A stretch of DNA of 39,448 nucleotides from Marinilabilia sp. (GCF_016278715.1 NZ_JADQBH010000025.1:1-39448), one strand, 5' to 3'; positions 8,678 to 16,246 are shown, numbered from the stretch's first letter. A program made the numbers and translations. Notes: generated from the sequence alone by a model not told the origin.

Positions 8678-9946
8678 ATGGTTATGAAAACATCAAACAC
8701 CTTTGGCGTACAGTTCATTGTAAGGCCAAGCAGAAAGAAGAAAGACAACAACCGCTTGCCGGTTTACGCCCGCATTTCAGTCAATGGAAGACGTTTAGAA
8801 ATCTCCCTTAAAACCACCATCGCTTCCGAAGATTGGATTCCGGCAAAAGAAAAAGCAAAAGGCTCCAGGACGGAAATAAAAGAGTTTAACCAATACCTAT
8901 CCAATGTCAGGGCAAAAATAAACGGGTGCTATCGTGAGTTACTTATGAGTGACAAGACCATTACAGCCGAAGCAATCAAAAACCTCTATTTAGGCAATAA
9001 ACCTCAAGAACACACTCTTCAGAAGCTTATTACTTATCACAACGAAACATTAAAAGACATCCTGGCCCAGGGAACACTTAAAAATTATTACACGACTCAA
9101 AGATATCTGGAAAAGTTTCTAAAAAATAGATCCGGGAGCATAGATATTGGACTCAGTGATTTGGACTATCAGTTTATCACAGACTTTGAGCACTACCTAA
9201 GAACCTACATCCCTGTTGACCATCAAAAACGACTCTCCAATAACGGAGTCATGAAGCATCTGGAGAGATTAAGGAAGATGGTCAACATGGCAGTAAAAAT
9301 GGAATGGATCAGTAAAGACCCGTTCGCAAGGTACAGATTAAGATTTCAAAAAAAGTCCAGGGAGTTTCTTTCCTCCGGGGAACTTCAGGCAATTGAATCA
9401 AAACAGCTGTCAATTGACCGGTTAGACTACGTACGCGACCTTTTTGTTTTCAGCTGCTATTCAGGACTGGCGTATATTGATGTTATAGAATTAAAGCCCG
9501 AAAACATTAATATTGGTATAGACGGTGAATTATGGATTACCACATATCGGGCAAAAACAAGCCAACCCGTGAGAATTCCTCTTTTGCCCAAAGCTTTAAG
9601 CATTTTAAAGAAGTATGAAAACAATCCACGATCCCTTAATTCCCAAAGAGTCTTTCCCAGGATATCAAATCAAAAATTAAACAGTTACCTAAAGGAATTG
9701 GCAGATTTATGTAATATCAGGAAGCCCCTCACATTTCACATTGCCAGGCACACCTTTGCAACCACGGTAACGCTGACCAACGGAGTCCCCATTGAAACAG
9801 TTTCAAAATTACTCGGCCATACAAGCATCAAAACTACTCAGATATATGCTAAAATAGTAGAAGAAAAAATTTGCTTAGATATGCATAAATTAAGAGATAC
9901 TTTAAATCAAAAACACTCAATATCTCTAATGGCTTCCAAGGGATAA
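8678..9946 (+). CDS. Tyrosine-type site-specific integrase
   Basis: This 422-residue recombinase has the layout usual for Bacteroidota mobile elements. An arm-binding domain lies at about 8-75 (FGVQFIVRPSRKKKDNNRLP, VYARISVNGRRLEISLK), a SAM-like core-binding domain at about 100-215, and the catalytic domain from about 230. Catalytic residues visible are His354-x-x-Arg357 (HIARH), His381 (LLGH) and the nucleophile Tyr390 (TQIYAKI). The first arginine box reads SGLAYIDV, with Ala where many integrases have Arg, a variant known in this lineage. It probably inserted the downstream element at tRNA-Pro. A second ATG at 8684 is equally possible. A bidirectional terminator follows. Confidence 0.9.
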   Translation: MVMKTSNTFGVQFIVRPSRKKKDNNRLPVYARISVNGRRLEISLKTTIASEDWIPAKEKAKGSRTEIKEFNQYLSNVRAKINGCYRELLMSDKTITAEAIKNLYLGNKPQEHTLQKLITYHNETLKDILAQGTLKNYYTTQRYLEKFLKNRSGSIDIGLSDLDYQFITDFEHYLRTYIPVDHQKRLSNNGVMKHLERLRKMVNMAVKMEWISKDPFARYRLRFQKKSREFLSSGELQAIESKQLSIDRLDYVRDLFVFSCYSGLAYIDVIELKPENINIGIDGELWITTYRAKTSQPVRIPLLPKALSILKKYENNPRSLNSQRVFPRISNQKLNSYLKELADLCNIRKPLTFHIARHTFATTVTLTNGVPIETVSKLLGHTSIKTTQIYAKIVEEKICLDMHKLRDTLNQKHSISLMASKG

Positions 9947-9997
9947 AAGAATATGGAGGTATAGAAAATTGTGAAATAATTATTATATTTTGGAGGT

Positions 9998-10043
9998 AAA
10001 ATAAAAAATAAACCTGCTTTTTAGCGGGTTTATTTTTTATTTT
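9998..10043. terminator. Bidirectional terminator after the integrase
   Basis: AAAATAAAAAATAAACC-t-GC and GC-g-GGTTTATTTTTTATTTT form a long stem around TTTTTA, with A and T runs that serve both strands. Confidence 0.75.
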
Positions 10044-10102
10044 CAACAAAATGGTTACTTGGGACTTACAAAGGCATTTTTAACCCGCTTTATTAAACAA
10101 CC

Positions 10103-10936
10103 ATGCTAACCCAACTTGTTGAAGTTAAGGATGAACTTTTATCTAAACTGCAATTAATTAGTAGTACAAATAAATTAAGCCAGGCAATCAAATCTGTAGG
10201 TTTGATTCTCTATTATATTGAAAAGATAAAAAGCATCCTAAACAATGATTCTTTCAAATCTCAAAATGAGGAGATTTATTTTTTTAAAGAAATCAATCCG
10301 GAAATATTTCATAGATTGATTTACTTTAACAAAGTGCTGAAAATTGAGTCTAAACATAAGGTAGGTGGCAAGAAAAGACAAAAAAAGATTCTGAAGAAAG
10401 AACATGAAAAAATTTCAAAATTCTTTAGAAACAACAAAGATTTTTGTTCATACATGCGCTTAAAACATACCCACTTCGATGCCATTTATTTTATAAGAAA
10501 TGAGAATGTCTGGATTAATTATTTTGAATCCTTTGATTATTATTCCTTTGCACCTTTGATTTCTACCCCTCATAGTATTAAGGCCAGCTATCTTTTGGGA
10601 TATGATTTACTTCTGGATTATATAAACTCCAAAACCTCAAGGCTTAAGAACGACCAGGATTTTCAAACAGGAACCGAAAAGTTCAATTTAAAATGGACGG
10701 ATTCTAAAACAGACCTAATAGAACTTATATATGCTCTTCATTCAAAAGGATGTTTTAATTACGGTAGTGCTGAAATAAAGGAGATTGCAACCTGTTTCTC
10801 AGAAATTTTTTCAATCGAACTTGGGGATTTTTATAGAAACTTTTTGGAAATAAAGAACCGGCAAAATCCAACAAAATTACTCACTCAATTGCAAGAAAAA
10901 CTTCAAAACAAAATAGAGGAACAAGATTTACTGTAA
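10103..10936 (+). CDS. rteC: RteC-family regulator of element excision
   Basis: The 277-residue protein matches RteC of the CTnDOT type. Its most diagnostic part is the C-terminal stretch at about 195-260 (LKWTDSKTDLIELIYALHSK, FNYGSAEIKEIATCFSEIF, IELGDFYRNFLEIKNR). The middle YFIRNENVWINYFESFDYYS region is also typical. In Bacteroides conjugative transposons RteC activates the excision genes after induction. Here it lies between the integrase and the excisionase-like gene, the usual place. A TTGG of a weak promoter overlaps a TTGGGACTT motif at 10059-10067 that recurs downstream of the gene. The neighbouring rteAB two-component genes and tetQ are absent. Confidence 0.88.
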   Translation: MLTQLVEVKDELLSKLQLISSTNKLSQAIKSVGLILYYIEKIKSILNNDSFKSQNEEIYFFKEINPEIFHRLIYFNKVLKIESKHKVGGKKRQKKILKKEHEKISKFFRNNKDFCSYMRLKHTHFDAIYFIRNENVWINYFESFDYYSFAPLISTPHSIKASYLLGYDLLLDYINSKTSRLKNDQDFQTGTEKFNLKWTDSKTDLIELIYALHSKGCFNYGSAEIKEIATCFSEIFSIELGDFYRNFLEIKNRQNPTKLLTQLQEKLQNKIEEQDLL

Positions 10937-10952
10937 ATCGCAAATCGCAATA

Positions 10953-11053
10953 CACCCAAGTTGGGACTTCACTGGAAATTTCTAACATTCCCCTTTTTGT
11001 ATATCAAAATAATTCATTCTCGGTGAAATTTTATTTTTACCCAACTTGGGGTG
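10953..11053. repeat. Repeated CCCAA-S-TTGGG palindromes between rteC and the HTH gene
   Basis: CACCCAAGTTGGG (10953-10965) and CCCAACTTGGGGTG (11040-11053) are near-inverses. Each contains the odd palindrome CCCAA-G/C-TTGGG, and ACTGG or AACTGG follows at the same distance. Their centres are 85 bp apart. A third partial copy, CTTGGGACTTAC, stands upstream of rteC at 10058-10069. They are likely regulator-binding sites for the excision genes. Confidence 0.5.
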
Positions 11054-11061
11054 AACTGGTG

Positions 11062-11091
11062 TTTGTTTCCGATTGCAACATTCTAATTTTG
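11062..11091 (+). promoter_or_regulatory. Promoter of the excisionase-like gene
   Basis: TTTG (11062-11065), 18 bases, then TAATTTTG (11084-11091). It lies 9 bases after the second palindrome, so a bound regulator would sit next to the -33 box. Confidence 0.45.
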
Positions 11092-11118
11092 AAACACTAA
11101 CCCCTAAAATTTAGAATT

Positions 11119-11394
11119 ATGGCTTCTGAAATTATCACTTTAGATGATTTGCAAGTTTTTAAGCAAGAACTCATTAATGACATCCAACGGATTATCAAGG
11201 AAACTTCAGGGCAACCAACAAAAAAATGGCTAAAATCCTATGAGGTTCGAAAAATCCTTAACATTTCTCCTGGTACTTTGCAGAACCTCAGAATAAACGG
11301 CACTTTGCCATACACAAAGATAGGAGGTGTCTTATATTATGATTACTCAGATATTCAGAGTTTACTTGAGAGAAATAAAACAACTTCACTTTAA
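11119..11394 (+). CDS. Excisionase-like helix-turn-helix protein (HTH_17 type)
   Basis: This 91-residue protein has an N-terminal helix (LDDLQVFKQELINDIQRIIK) and a winged HTH of the MerR/excisionase type at about 36-88. The markers are KKWLKSYEVRKILNISPGTL, LRINGTLPYTKIGGVLYYDY and a final SDIQSLLE. Proteins like this are the Xis-type accessory factors of Bacteroidota integrative elements, helping the integrase excise the element, and may also repress their own promoter. Its place after rteC and before the replication genes matches that role. It cannot be told from sequence whether it acts mainly in recombination or in transcription. Confidence 0.82.
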   Translation: MASEIITLDDLQVFKQELINDIQRIIKETSGQPTKKWLKSYEVRKILNISPGTLQNLRINGTLPYTKIGGVLYYDYSDIQSLLERNKTTSL

Positions 11395-11415
11395 CTTATT
11401 ATTAAGGTTCAATAA

Positions 11416-12108
11416 ATGAACTATATACGGCACCTTTCTGCTGTGTTTGAAAAGATGGATAATGAAGATCGTGTAACTCCTTATCTCATTAGTTTATATA
11501 TGGCATTATTTAGGAGATGGAATGAGAACTTTTTTAATAATCCTATTTCTATTGCCAGGTGTGAAATAATGAGGCTTTCTAAGATTGGTTCTACTAATAC
11601 TTACATACGTTCGTTAAGGGAATTAGACCATCTGGGCTTCATTAAATATAATCCATCCAGAAGCAAGCATCGAGGCAGCTTAATTTACATGTTCACTTTT
11701 GATAAAACTGAAGAACAAGACGTGCGACCTTATAAAAACAGTTATAAAACATCCTCTTCCCAAAGTGGCAAGAAAAATGAAAATCAGAATTTTTTAGAAA
11801 TGAGTAATTCTTATTTATCCGGTTTTGGGCCAGACATTCCTCCTATGCTACAGCATGTTCAAATTTACTTTGAGGAAAAGGGGATGCCCTCAATCGAAGC
11901 GAACAAATTTTTTAATTATTATGAAAGTAATGGCTGGCTTGTGGGGGGTAAATCAGAAATGAAAGATTGGAAGGCCGCTGCTCGAAATTGGATCCTTAAC
12001 CGCGAAAGATTCAATAAACGAATTAAAAACACAAAGAAAAAAAAGCGGTCTTCAAAACCTAGTAGCACTAATTTGAATCAAAACAAAAATTACAACACAC
12101 CTCTCTAA
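11416..12108 (+). CDS. Putative replication initiator / primosomal protein of the element
   Basis: The 230-residue protein has an N-terminal winged-helix region at about 8-95 (ISLYMALFRRWNENFFNNPI, RLSKIGSTNTYIRSLRELDH, GFIKYNPSRSKHRGSLIYMF) like those of replisome-organiser and DnaD/phage-O-type proteins. A linker follows, then a conserved C-terminal segment (VQIYFEEKGMPSIEANKFFN, NGWLVGGKSEMKDWKAAARN) and a very basic tail. Proteins of this shape stand directly before DnaC-like ATPases in Bacteroidota mobile elements, and such an ATPase follows here 115 bases on. A role in starting autonomous replication of the excised circle is inferred; direct proof is not in the sequence. Confidence 0.65.
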   Translation: MNYIRHLSAVFEKMDNEDRVTPYLISLYMALFRRWNENFFNNPISIARCEIMRLSKIGSTNTYIRSLRELDHLGFIKYNPSRSKHRGSLIYMFTFDKTEEQDVRPYKNSYKTSSSQSGKKNENQNFLEMSNSYLSGFGPDIPPMLQHVQIYFEEKGMPSIEANKFFNYYESNGWLVGGKSEMKDWKAAARNWILNRERFNKRIKNTKKKKRSSKPSSTNLNQNKNYNTPL

Positions 12109-12148
12109 TCTCACACCATGAACAACAATACCTCTACCAACACTCAAC

Positions 12149-12214
12149 CCCCATGCTCCAGGCTCTTTGCGCCTTGCTCCCTACTCCATGCCCCATGCCC
12201 ACCCCCCATTAACC
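12149..12214 (+). repeat. C-rich CATGC/GCTCC microrepeat before the dnaC-like gene
   Basis: The 5' side of the helicase-loader gene contains repeated words built from CCATGC, GCTCC and CCCATGCCC, ending in CCCCCC and ATTAACCATTAAC. It is far richer in C than anything nearby. It is translated in a 33-codon ORF (12118-12219) that ends four bases before the loader's likely ATG, but its composition does not look like protein-coding sequence. Confidence 0.5.
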
Positions 12215-12223
12215 ATTAACCTC

Positions 12224-12844
12224 ATGTCCCCCTACTACCAAAAAGCATTCGCATATCTCCAACAAAAAGGAAGAGAAACGTATGGTAATTTCTTCCTCCT
12301 ATACCCTAACGACACCCAGGTGATAGGTAAACTACTGGCGTGGTTTCTTCGAGACAAAGCCACAGCTGACCTCAAAGGCATAAATCTCCAAAAAGGAATT
12401 CTCCTCTCCGGCCCGGTTGGTAGCGGAAAAACTTCACTGATGAACCTAATGCGACATTTTTCACGCGAACAAGCACCCCATTTCATGAAACCATGTCGCG
12501 ACATTGCTTTTGAATTTGAAAAAGATGGGTTTGAAATCCTTCGTCGATACTCTGGTATCACCTACCTGGCAGGTGCAAAACCCAAAATCATCAAAACATT
12601 TTGCTTTGACGACCTCGGAACCGAACAGATTCTCACCCATTACGGAAAGGAATGTAACGTAATGGCAGAAGTCATTCTCTCCCGTTATGAAAATTTCACC
12701 AGGCACCACAGGTTAACACACTTCACTACCAACCTCTCTGCTGACGAAATTGAAGAAATATATGGCCCAAGAGTTCGTTCGCGCCTCCGGGAAATGTGCA
12801 ACCTCATCGCATTCCCCGCCGAAACTCCCGACAAAAGAAAATAA
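12224..12844 (+). CDS. DnaC-like helicase loader ATPase
   Basis: A 206-residue P-loop ATPase. Walker A GPVGSGKTS is at about 63-71 and Walker B FCFDDLG has Asp129-Asp130. Then follow VILSRYENF and a sensor-like HFTTNLS, and the arginine-rich end YGPRVRSRLREMCNLIAFP typical of DnaC/IstB loaders. It would load the replicative helicase at the element's origin together with the protein encoded just upstream. I prefer the ATG at 12224 because the frame upstream, from 12167, is translated C-rich microrepeat. It is somewhat shorter than chromosomal DnaC, as is usual for element-borne copies. It is the last recognisable gene of the integrative element. Confidence 0.82.
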   Translation: MSPYYQKAFAYLQQKGRETYGNFFLLYPNDTQVIGKLLAWFLRDKATADLKGINLQKGILLSGPVGSGKTSLMNLMRHFSREQAPHFMKPCRDIAFEFEKDGFEILRRYSGITYLAGAKPKIIKTFCFDDLGTEQILTHYGKECNVMAEVILSRYENFTRHHRLTHFTTNLSADEIEEIYGPRVRSRLREMCNLIAFPAETPDKRK

Positions 12845-13146
12845 AAGAACATCAAATCTGGTTTTCGGATAATTTGTTTATGGGTATATCTGAGTGATTA
12901 AAAATAACCATCTTTAGCACTCAAACCATCGTTAAACCTAAACTCACAAAAACCATAATTGGGATTTGATCCTTTTTGGGGCAATATCAAAAAGAACAAA
13001 TAAGCGAACGGCCGATCTTTTGCCTCACAATTGAAAAAATACAACGATTACGGAGTTTCCCGAAAACCTCCAACTGATTCCAACAAATTCTATGAGATTC
13101 CAGTAGAATTGGGAAAAATCTAATTCCCACGCATGGGGTAAAATTC
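12845..13146. other. Intergenic stretch after the element's last gene
   Basis: I find no convincing gene, tRNA copy or att-like repeat here. Some weak inverted words are present (for example CCCACGCATGGG near 13127-13138), but no clear terminator. If the right end of the integrative element lies here, it carries no copy of the tRNA-Pro 3' end. Confidence 0.4.
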
Positions 13147-13227
13147 TTATTCAACAATAGCCATCATTATTGTATCCGCAGTTTCCTGCACAATGCCCTT
13201 GAAATATAATACGGTCATTTTGCTCAT
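13147..13227 (-). CDS. Possible 26-residue small protein after the DUF4405 gene
   Basis: An ATG at 13227, nine bases past the stop of the DUF4405 gene, opens 26 codons (MSKMTVLYFKGIVQETADTI, then MMAIVE) ending in TAA. It has a protein-like amino-acid mix and sits in translational-coupling distance. It has no recognisable domain and may be chance or the remnant of a longer gene. Confidence 0.25.
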   Translation of the reverse strand: MSKMTVLYFKGIVQETADTIMMAIVE

Positions 13228-13235
13228 TTCTTCAA

Positions 13236-13715
13236 TTAATAATCCGTGATCAAATCAAATACTTCTTCTGGGGTTGCATCATTGTTAGTCCAGATTTCCT
13301 CCATCGTCGCTGCTCCGTCAATTGATATTCCGTTTGCTTCAAACCTTTTTAGGGCTTCAACAGAATCAACCTGCAGAGCTCTAAAAACATCATCAATCGG
13401 TGCTTTTATTATTCTTTCTAAAACGATGGTATCAACTTTCGGATTGTAATGTTGCTGAACGATAAACAATATGGACATTACTGCTACGGCCAATGCAGCA
13501 GGGAAGAAAACACCCTTTTTGAAATGGATTTTCAAGGCCTTCCAATTGATTATGACATGGAAAACGGCAAAAATAACAAAGAAAAGGCCAAGGAACTCAT
13601 GTACGACTTCTGTATAACCGTCAAATAAATGGAAAAACATAAGCAAACCGGTAATTCCAACAACCAGGAAAACTAAGGTGATGAAAGGGGTAACGTAACT
13701 TCGATTCAGATTCAT
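13236..13715 (-). CDS. DUF4405 membrane protein
   Basis: The 159-residue protein has three predicted membrane helices at about 9-95 (VTPFITLVFLVVGITGLLMF, EFLGLFFVIFAVFHVIINW, FFPAALAVAVMSILFIV). Histidines fall in FFHLFDGYTEVVHEFLG and in VFHVIINWKALKIHF. This is the DUF4405 pattern, related to b-type cytochrome membrane domains, where paired His residues on helices may bind haem. The C-terminal 60 residues are soluble and acidic (VDSVEALKRFEANGISIDGA). The Crp/Fnr-type regulator gene lies upstream on the same strand, and two palindromes stand in its promoter region. Redox or respiratory control is therefore a reasonable but unproven guess. Confidence 0.75.
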   Translation of the reverse strand: MNLNRSYVTPFITLVFLVVGITGLLMFFHLFDGYTEVVHEFLGLFFVIFAVFHVIINWKALKIHFKKGVFFPAALAVAVMSILFIVQQHYNPKVDTIVLERIIKAPIDDVFRALQVDSVEALKRFEANGISIDGAATMEEIWTNNDATPEEVFDLITDY

Positions 13716-13732
13716 AAAACAAGGATTTTTTT

Positions 13733-13766
13733 AGTTGAGTTTTGAGAACCTGTTCTCAAGTCAACT
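13733..13766 (-). promoter_or_regulatory. Palindrome just upstream of the DUF4405 gene
   Basis: TTGAGAAC-CT-GTTCTCAA (13742-13759) is a perfect inverted repeat. It is framed by AGTTGA (13733-13738) and TCAACT (13761-13766), which also pair. It lies about 27 bases before the start codon and can be an operator or an RNA hairpin in the leader. Confidence 0.5.
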
Positions 13767-13867
13767 TCATGATTTACATTATGAAGCCCATTAGTAACAG
13801 ATTGCAATATGGAATTACAATAACTGCCTTCGTTAGGATGATTGAATACAATCACTGTTCTCATTTC

Positions 13868-13885
13868 TACTGTTTAAGTACAGTA
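13868..13885 (-). promoter_or_regulatory. TACTGT-N6-ACAGTA palindrome, possible Crp/Fnr-type site
   Basis: A perfect six-base inverted repeat with a six-base centre lies between the Crp/Fnr-type gene and the DUF4405 gene, 153 bases before the latter's start. Size and symmetry suit a Crp/Fnr-family dimer, whose gene is the upstream neighbour. Confidence 0.4.
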
Positions 13886-13941
13886 CAAAATTGAGAAATC
13901 ATTCAGTCTCGGGACGATAACAATTGTTAATAAATAAACGC

Positions 13942-14481
13942 TTACTGCCGATTTCGTATTCGGCTCAACGACACAGAAGTAATACCTAAATAGGAAGCTA
14001 TATAATGTTGTGGAACACGCTTGACAATATGCGGATAGTTCTCAATTAATTCTTCATAGCGTTGTTGTGGCGTATTTTTAAGGTAGGACAAAAAAAGCTT
14101 TTGTCCCTGAAGAAGCCGCTGAAACAAGTGTTCTTCCAGCTCCTTTCTTAATTCTGGTACGTTTTCAATAGCATCTTGAAATTCTTTTTGTGAGATCGTC
14201 TGCAAAATACAAGGTTCCAGGCTCTGGATACTGTATAAACTCGGTTGATTTGTCCTGAAACTTTCAATAGAAGAAACAATCTGACTTTCAAAGAAAAATT
14301 GAGTTGTTATTTCTTTACCGTCATTGTTTATCCAGGTACGCAAACAACCTTTTTCAATAAAGTACATTTTTCTGGATACTTTTCCTTCCTGCAAGAGCAG
14401 AGTTTTAGCAGGAACCTCAATTTGTTTGAAATAGGGACTGAATATCTCCCAACTGGTCGATTTTACATTTTTCTGTTTCAT
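13942..14481 (-). CDS. Crp/Fnr-family transcriptional regulator
   Basis: This 179-residue protein has a cyclic-nucleotide-binding-type beta-roll at about 18-105 (EVPAKTLLLQEGKVSRKMYF, IEKGCLRTWINNDGKEITTQ, FFFESQIVSSIESF). A dimer helix and a C-terminal HTH follow (VPQHYIASYLGITSVSLSRI, ending RNRQ). The family in Bacteroidota is large and mostly of unknown ligand. The canonical cAMP-contact residues of E. coli Crp are not obvious, and there are no N-terminal cysteines for an Fe-S cluster as in Fnr. It is shorter than classical Crp because it stops right after the recognition helix. The DUF4405 gene downstream, with its palindromes, is the most likely target. Confidence 0.85.
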   Translation of the reverse strand: MKQKNVKSTSWEIFSPYFKQIEVPAKTLLLQEGKVSRKMYFIEKGCLRTWINNDGKEITTQFFFESQIVSSIESFRTNQPSLYSIQSLEPCILQTISQKEFQDAIENVPELRKELEEHLFQRLLQGQKLFLSYLKNTPQQRYEELIENYPHIVKRVPQHYIASYLGITSVSLSRIRNRQ

Positions 14482-14600
14482 TCTGTAATTGCATTTTAGG
14501 ACTGCAGGCTCAATATAGGTGATTTATCCTTTGTTCAACACCCCTATAATTTTGAAACCTTCCCAAACCTTCGACGTAAATACTATAAACAGTCCAATTA

Positions 14601-15113
14601 ATGCACTTTTTGACAATTATCATTCTTTTAGCTTTTGCCGCCACACTGGCTTTCTTCATCCTTCGCAGGGTGTTCCCTGCATTGGTAAGAAGAAAAGCAA
14701 CCATGTTGCTCGATGTTATCCTTTTCCCGGATGGCTCATCGCAGAAACAGGAGGTAATAAATAAATTCCACCAAATCACCAACCACCGGTTTAATACGGA
14801 CGAACTTCTCGACTACTATTACAAAATAAAGGGAATCCGGACTTTGGGTGGAAACTGCAGATGGAGTTTTACCCTTAAGAAATACCTCTTCACCCCTACC
14901 AACATCAAATTAACCTATTTTGAGCAATGCAGATTTTACGATACTTTTCTGCATCAACATAAAAAAAAAAATCGGTTAAATCATATAATGGCAGACCCCG
15001 CCGGCTCATCCAATAGTTCGGCCATCACATCTCACAGATCAACCAACCCCCTCTCCCCGGCATACGATAATACTCACCCCACCCCGCCAATTATCAAAAA
15101 AGACACAGCATAA
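14601..15113 (+). CDS. Unknown protein with one N-terminal membrane helix
   Basis: I do not recognise this 170-residue product. A hydrophobic helix covers about 2-22 (FLTIIILLAFAATLAFFILR). A basic, aromatic soluble region follows (VINKFHQITNHRFNTDELLD, YYYKIKGIRTLGG). The last 50 residues are low-complexity Ser/Pro/Thr/His. An 11-A run at 14961-14971 lies at the transition; one added or lost A would end the protein near 14980, in one case as KKKIG followed by a stop. The low-complexity tail may thus be an artefact of the run length or may arise by slippage. The gene is divergent from the Crp/Fnr gene and is followed by a structured element at 15133-15207. Confidence 0.5.
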   Translation: MHFLTIIILLAFAATLAFFILRRVFPALVRRKATMLLDVILFPDGSSQKQEVINKFHQITNHRFNTDELLDYYYKIKGIRTLGGNCRWSFTLKKYLFTPTNIKLTYFEQCRFYDTFLHQHKKKNRLNHIMADPAGSSNSSAITSHRSTNPLSPAYDNTHPTPPIIKKDTA

Positions 15114-15132
15114 TTTTTTCTTTCCATCCTAC

Positions 15133-15207
15133 AGACACCCGGTTAGGGATAGTAAATTCTATCTTCATGGCCCTTGATACTATTAGCTTATTCCCCCCGG
15201 GTGTCTT
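15133..15207 (+). other. Three-part stem-loop element containing GGTTAGGG
   Basis: AGACACCCGG (15133-15142) pairs with CCGGGTGTCT (15198-15207). Inside are GGTTAGGG at the base and an inner hairpin GATAG/CTATC (15148-15163). It begins 20 bases after the gene at 14601-15113 and could act as its terminator (TCTC follows) or as a small structured RNA. Related GGTTAGGG sequences next to hairpins occur near 17000 and 18101. Confidence 0.45.
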
Positions 15208-15481
15208 CTCTTAGGACGTGCGATTTCCCAGGTGGTGCGATTTCCCAATCGCACAATTTCCCTTATTCCACAATCAGAATCCTCCCTGAGTCCGGCAGAT
15301 TCCAATCCGCCAATTTCCCTCTACATCGACTCCCGAGACGTGCATTTTACTTATCGCACATTGCCCCCTTCGCCAACATCAAGGTATCTCCAAAACTTTA
15401 TGACCAAAGCAACTTGCCAAAATTAATATCTCCCATACGGACAAGAATCCTTTAAAAAAAGAAGTCTCAAAAATCCAGTAC
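15208..15481. repeat. Non-coding stretch with GTGCGATTTCCCA direct and inverted repeats
   Basis: GTGCGATTTCCCA occurs at 15218-15230 and 15235-15247. The second copy pairs with AATCGCAC (15247-15254) to form a hairpin with a TCCC loop. Further AATTTCCCT words (15254 and about 15320 onward) suggest a decayed small-repeat array. Frames crossing it lack protein character. Confidence 0.4.
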
Positions 15482-15513
15482 TTGGTTTTCAAAACAAAAA
15501 AATTTAATTTTAC
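15482..15513 (+). promoter_or_regulatory. Promoter of the first small ORF
   Basis: TTGG (15482-15485), 19 bases, TAATTTTAC (15505-15513). The -7 box starts exactly 31 bases before the ATG, the same as in the second copy near 18224. Confidence 0.5.
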
Positions 15514-15535
15514 AGGTAACCTCAAACCAACCAAC

Positions 15536-15694
15536 ATGTTACAATCACCTGATTCAAACCCGGCTCTTCTCCAGCATTCTTCCAAAAAAACAGTATTTCT
15601 GGAAAACCTCCCATTTTGCATTTCCAAAGCAACAATATCATACTTCCCATTAATAACTCATTTGTGTACCTCTTTCAAAACACAAGATGAATAA
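15536..15694 (+). CDS. 52-residue small ORF, copy 1 of a diverged pair
   Basis: This small protein is of unknown function. It begins MLQSPDSNPALL and contains LPFCISKATI and a final TSFKTQDE. It resembles the 53-residue ORF at 18278 in its start (M-x-Q-x-P-x-S-N-P) and in part of the middle. The 45 bases before both start codons are nearly the same, with identical promoter spacing. DNA similarity continues to the end even where the two reading frames differ (ACAAGA-n-n-AATAACA), so the conserved object might be the DNA or RNA and not the peptide. There is no Shine-Dalgarno; the leader is A/C-rich (AACCAACCAAC). Confidence 0.4.
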   Translation: MLQSPDSNPALLQHSSKKTVFLENLPFCISKATISYFPLITHLCTSFKTQDE

Positions 15695-15754
15695 CAATTC
15701 CTTAGACTTTTATGATTTAGCTTCCGGCCATAAAAAATACAAACCTCAAATACC

Positions 15755-16228
15755 ATGGAAATAAAATTTCACTCACCCGTAATCTTAACAAATGAATTTG
15801 ATAAGATGAAAGCATTTTATCAGGAGATTTTGCAACAAGAAATTGAAATTGATTTAGGTAATTGCATAATTTTTAAGAATGGAATATCACTCTGGAAACT
15901 AACTGAAGATTACCTGATTGCAAAGAAACTTGGAAAAACATATAATCCGGAAGGAAATAAAAATCTTGAACTCTGTTTTGAGACAGACGATTATGAAAGT
16001 GTTGTTGCAAAATTAAAGAATCAAGACTTAAAATATTTGCATGAAACAAAAGAGGAGCGTTGGGGACAAAAAACTATGAGATTTTATGACCCGGAGAATA
16101 ATTTAATCGAGATTGGAGAGACAATCCCATGTTTTGTAAAACGATTTAAAACCCAAGGAATGACAGATAAAGAAGTATCAGAACGAACATCTGTTCCAAT
16201 TGAAATGGTAAGGGAAATATGCCAATAA
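15755..16228 (+). CDS. VOC (glyoxalase/bleomycin-resistance) family protein
   Basis: The 157-residue product has the two beta-alpha-beta-beta-beta modules of the vicinal oxygen chelate fold. Module one (about 1-50) is FHSPVILTNEFDKMKAFYQE followed by IEIDLGNCIIFKNGISLWKL. Module two (about 70-125) is NLELCFETDDYESVVAKLKN, then WGQKTMRFYDPENNLIEIGE. The DPENNLIEI motif is typical of the family. The C-terminal 30 residues (MTDKEVSERTSVPIEMVREI) form an added helical segment resembling a short HTH. VOC members include dioxygenases, lyases and thiol-transfer resistance enzymes; the reaction here cannot be fixed. Its start is preceded by an A-rich leader, and the unknown gene at 16247 follows closely. 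Confidence 0.8.
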   Translation: MEIKFHSPVILTNEFDKMKAFYQEILQQEIEIDLGNCIIFKNGISLWKLTEDYLIAKKLGKTYNPEGNKNLELCFETDDYESVVAKLKNQDLKYLHETKEERWGQKTMRFYDPENNLIEIGETIPCFVKRFKTQGMTDKEVSERTSVPIEMVREICQ

Positions 16229-16246
16229 GTATAAAACTCAAAATAC

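Noticed and set aside
12118-12219. 33-codon ORF between the replication initiator and the DnaC-like gene
   Set aside because: Most of it is translated microrepeat with Pro/Cys-rich nonsense composition, although the position would suit translational coupling.
15174-15455. 93-codon ORF across the GTGCGATTTCCCA repeats
   Set aside because: It runs through direct and inverted repeats and lacks coding character.
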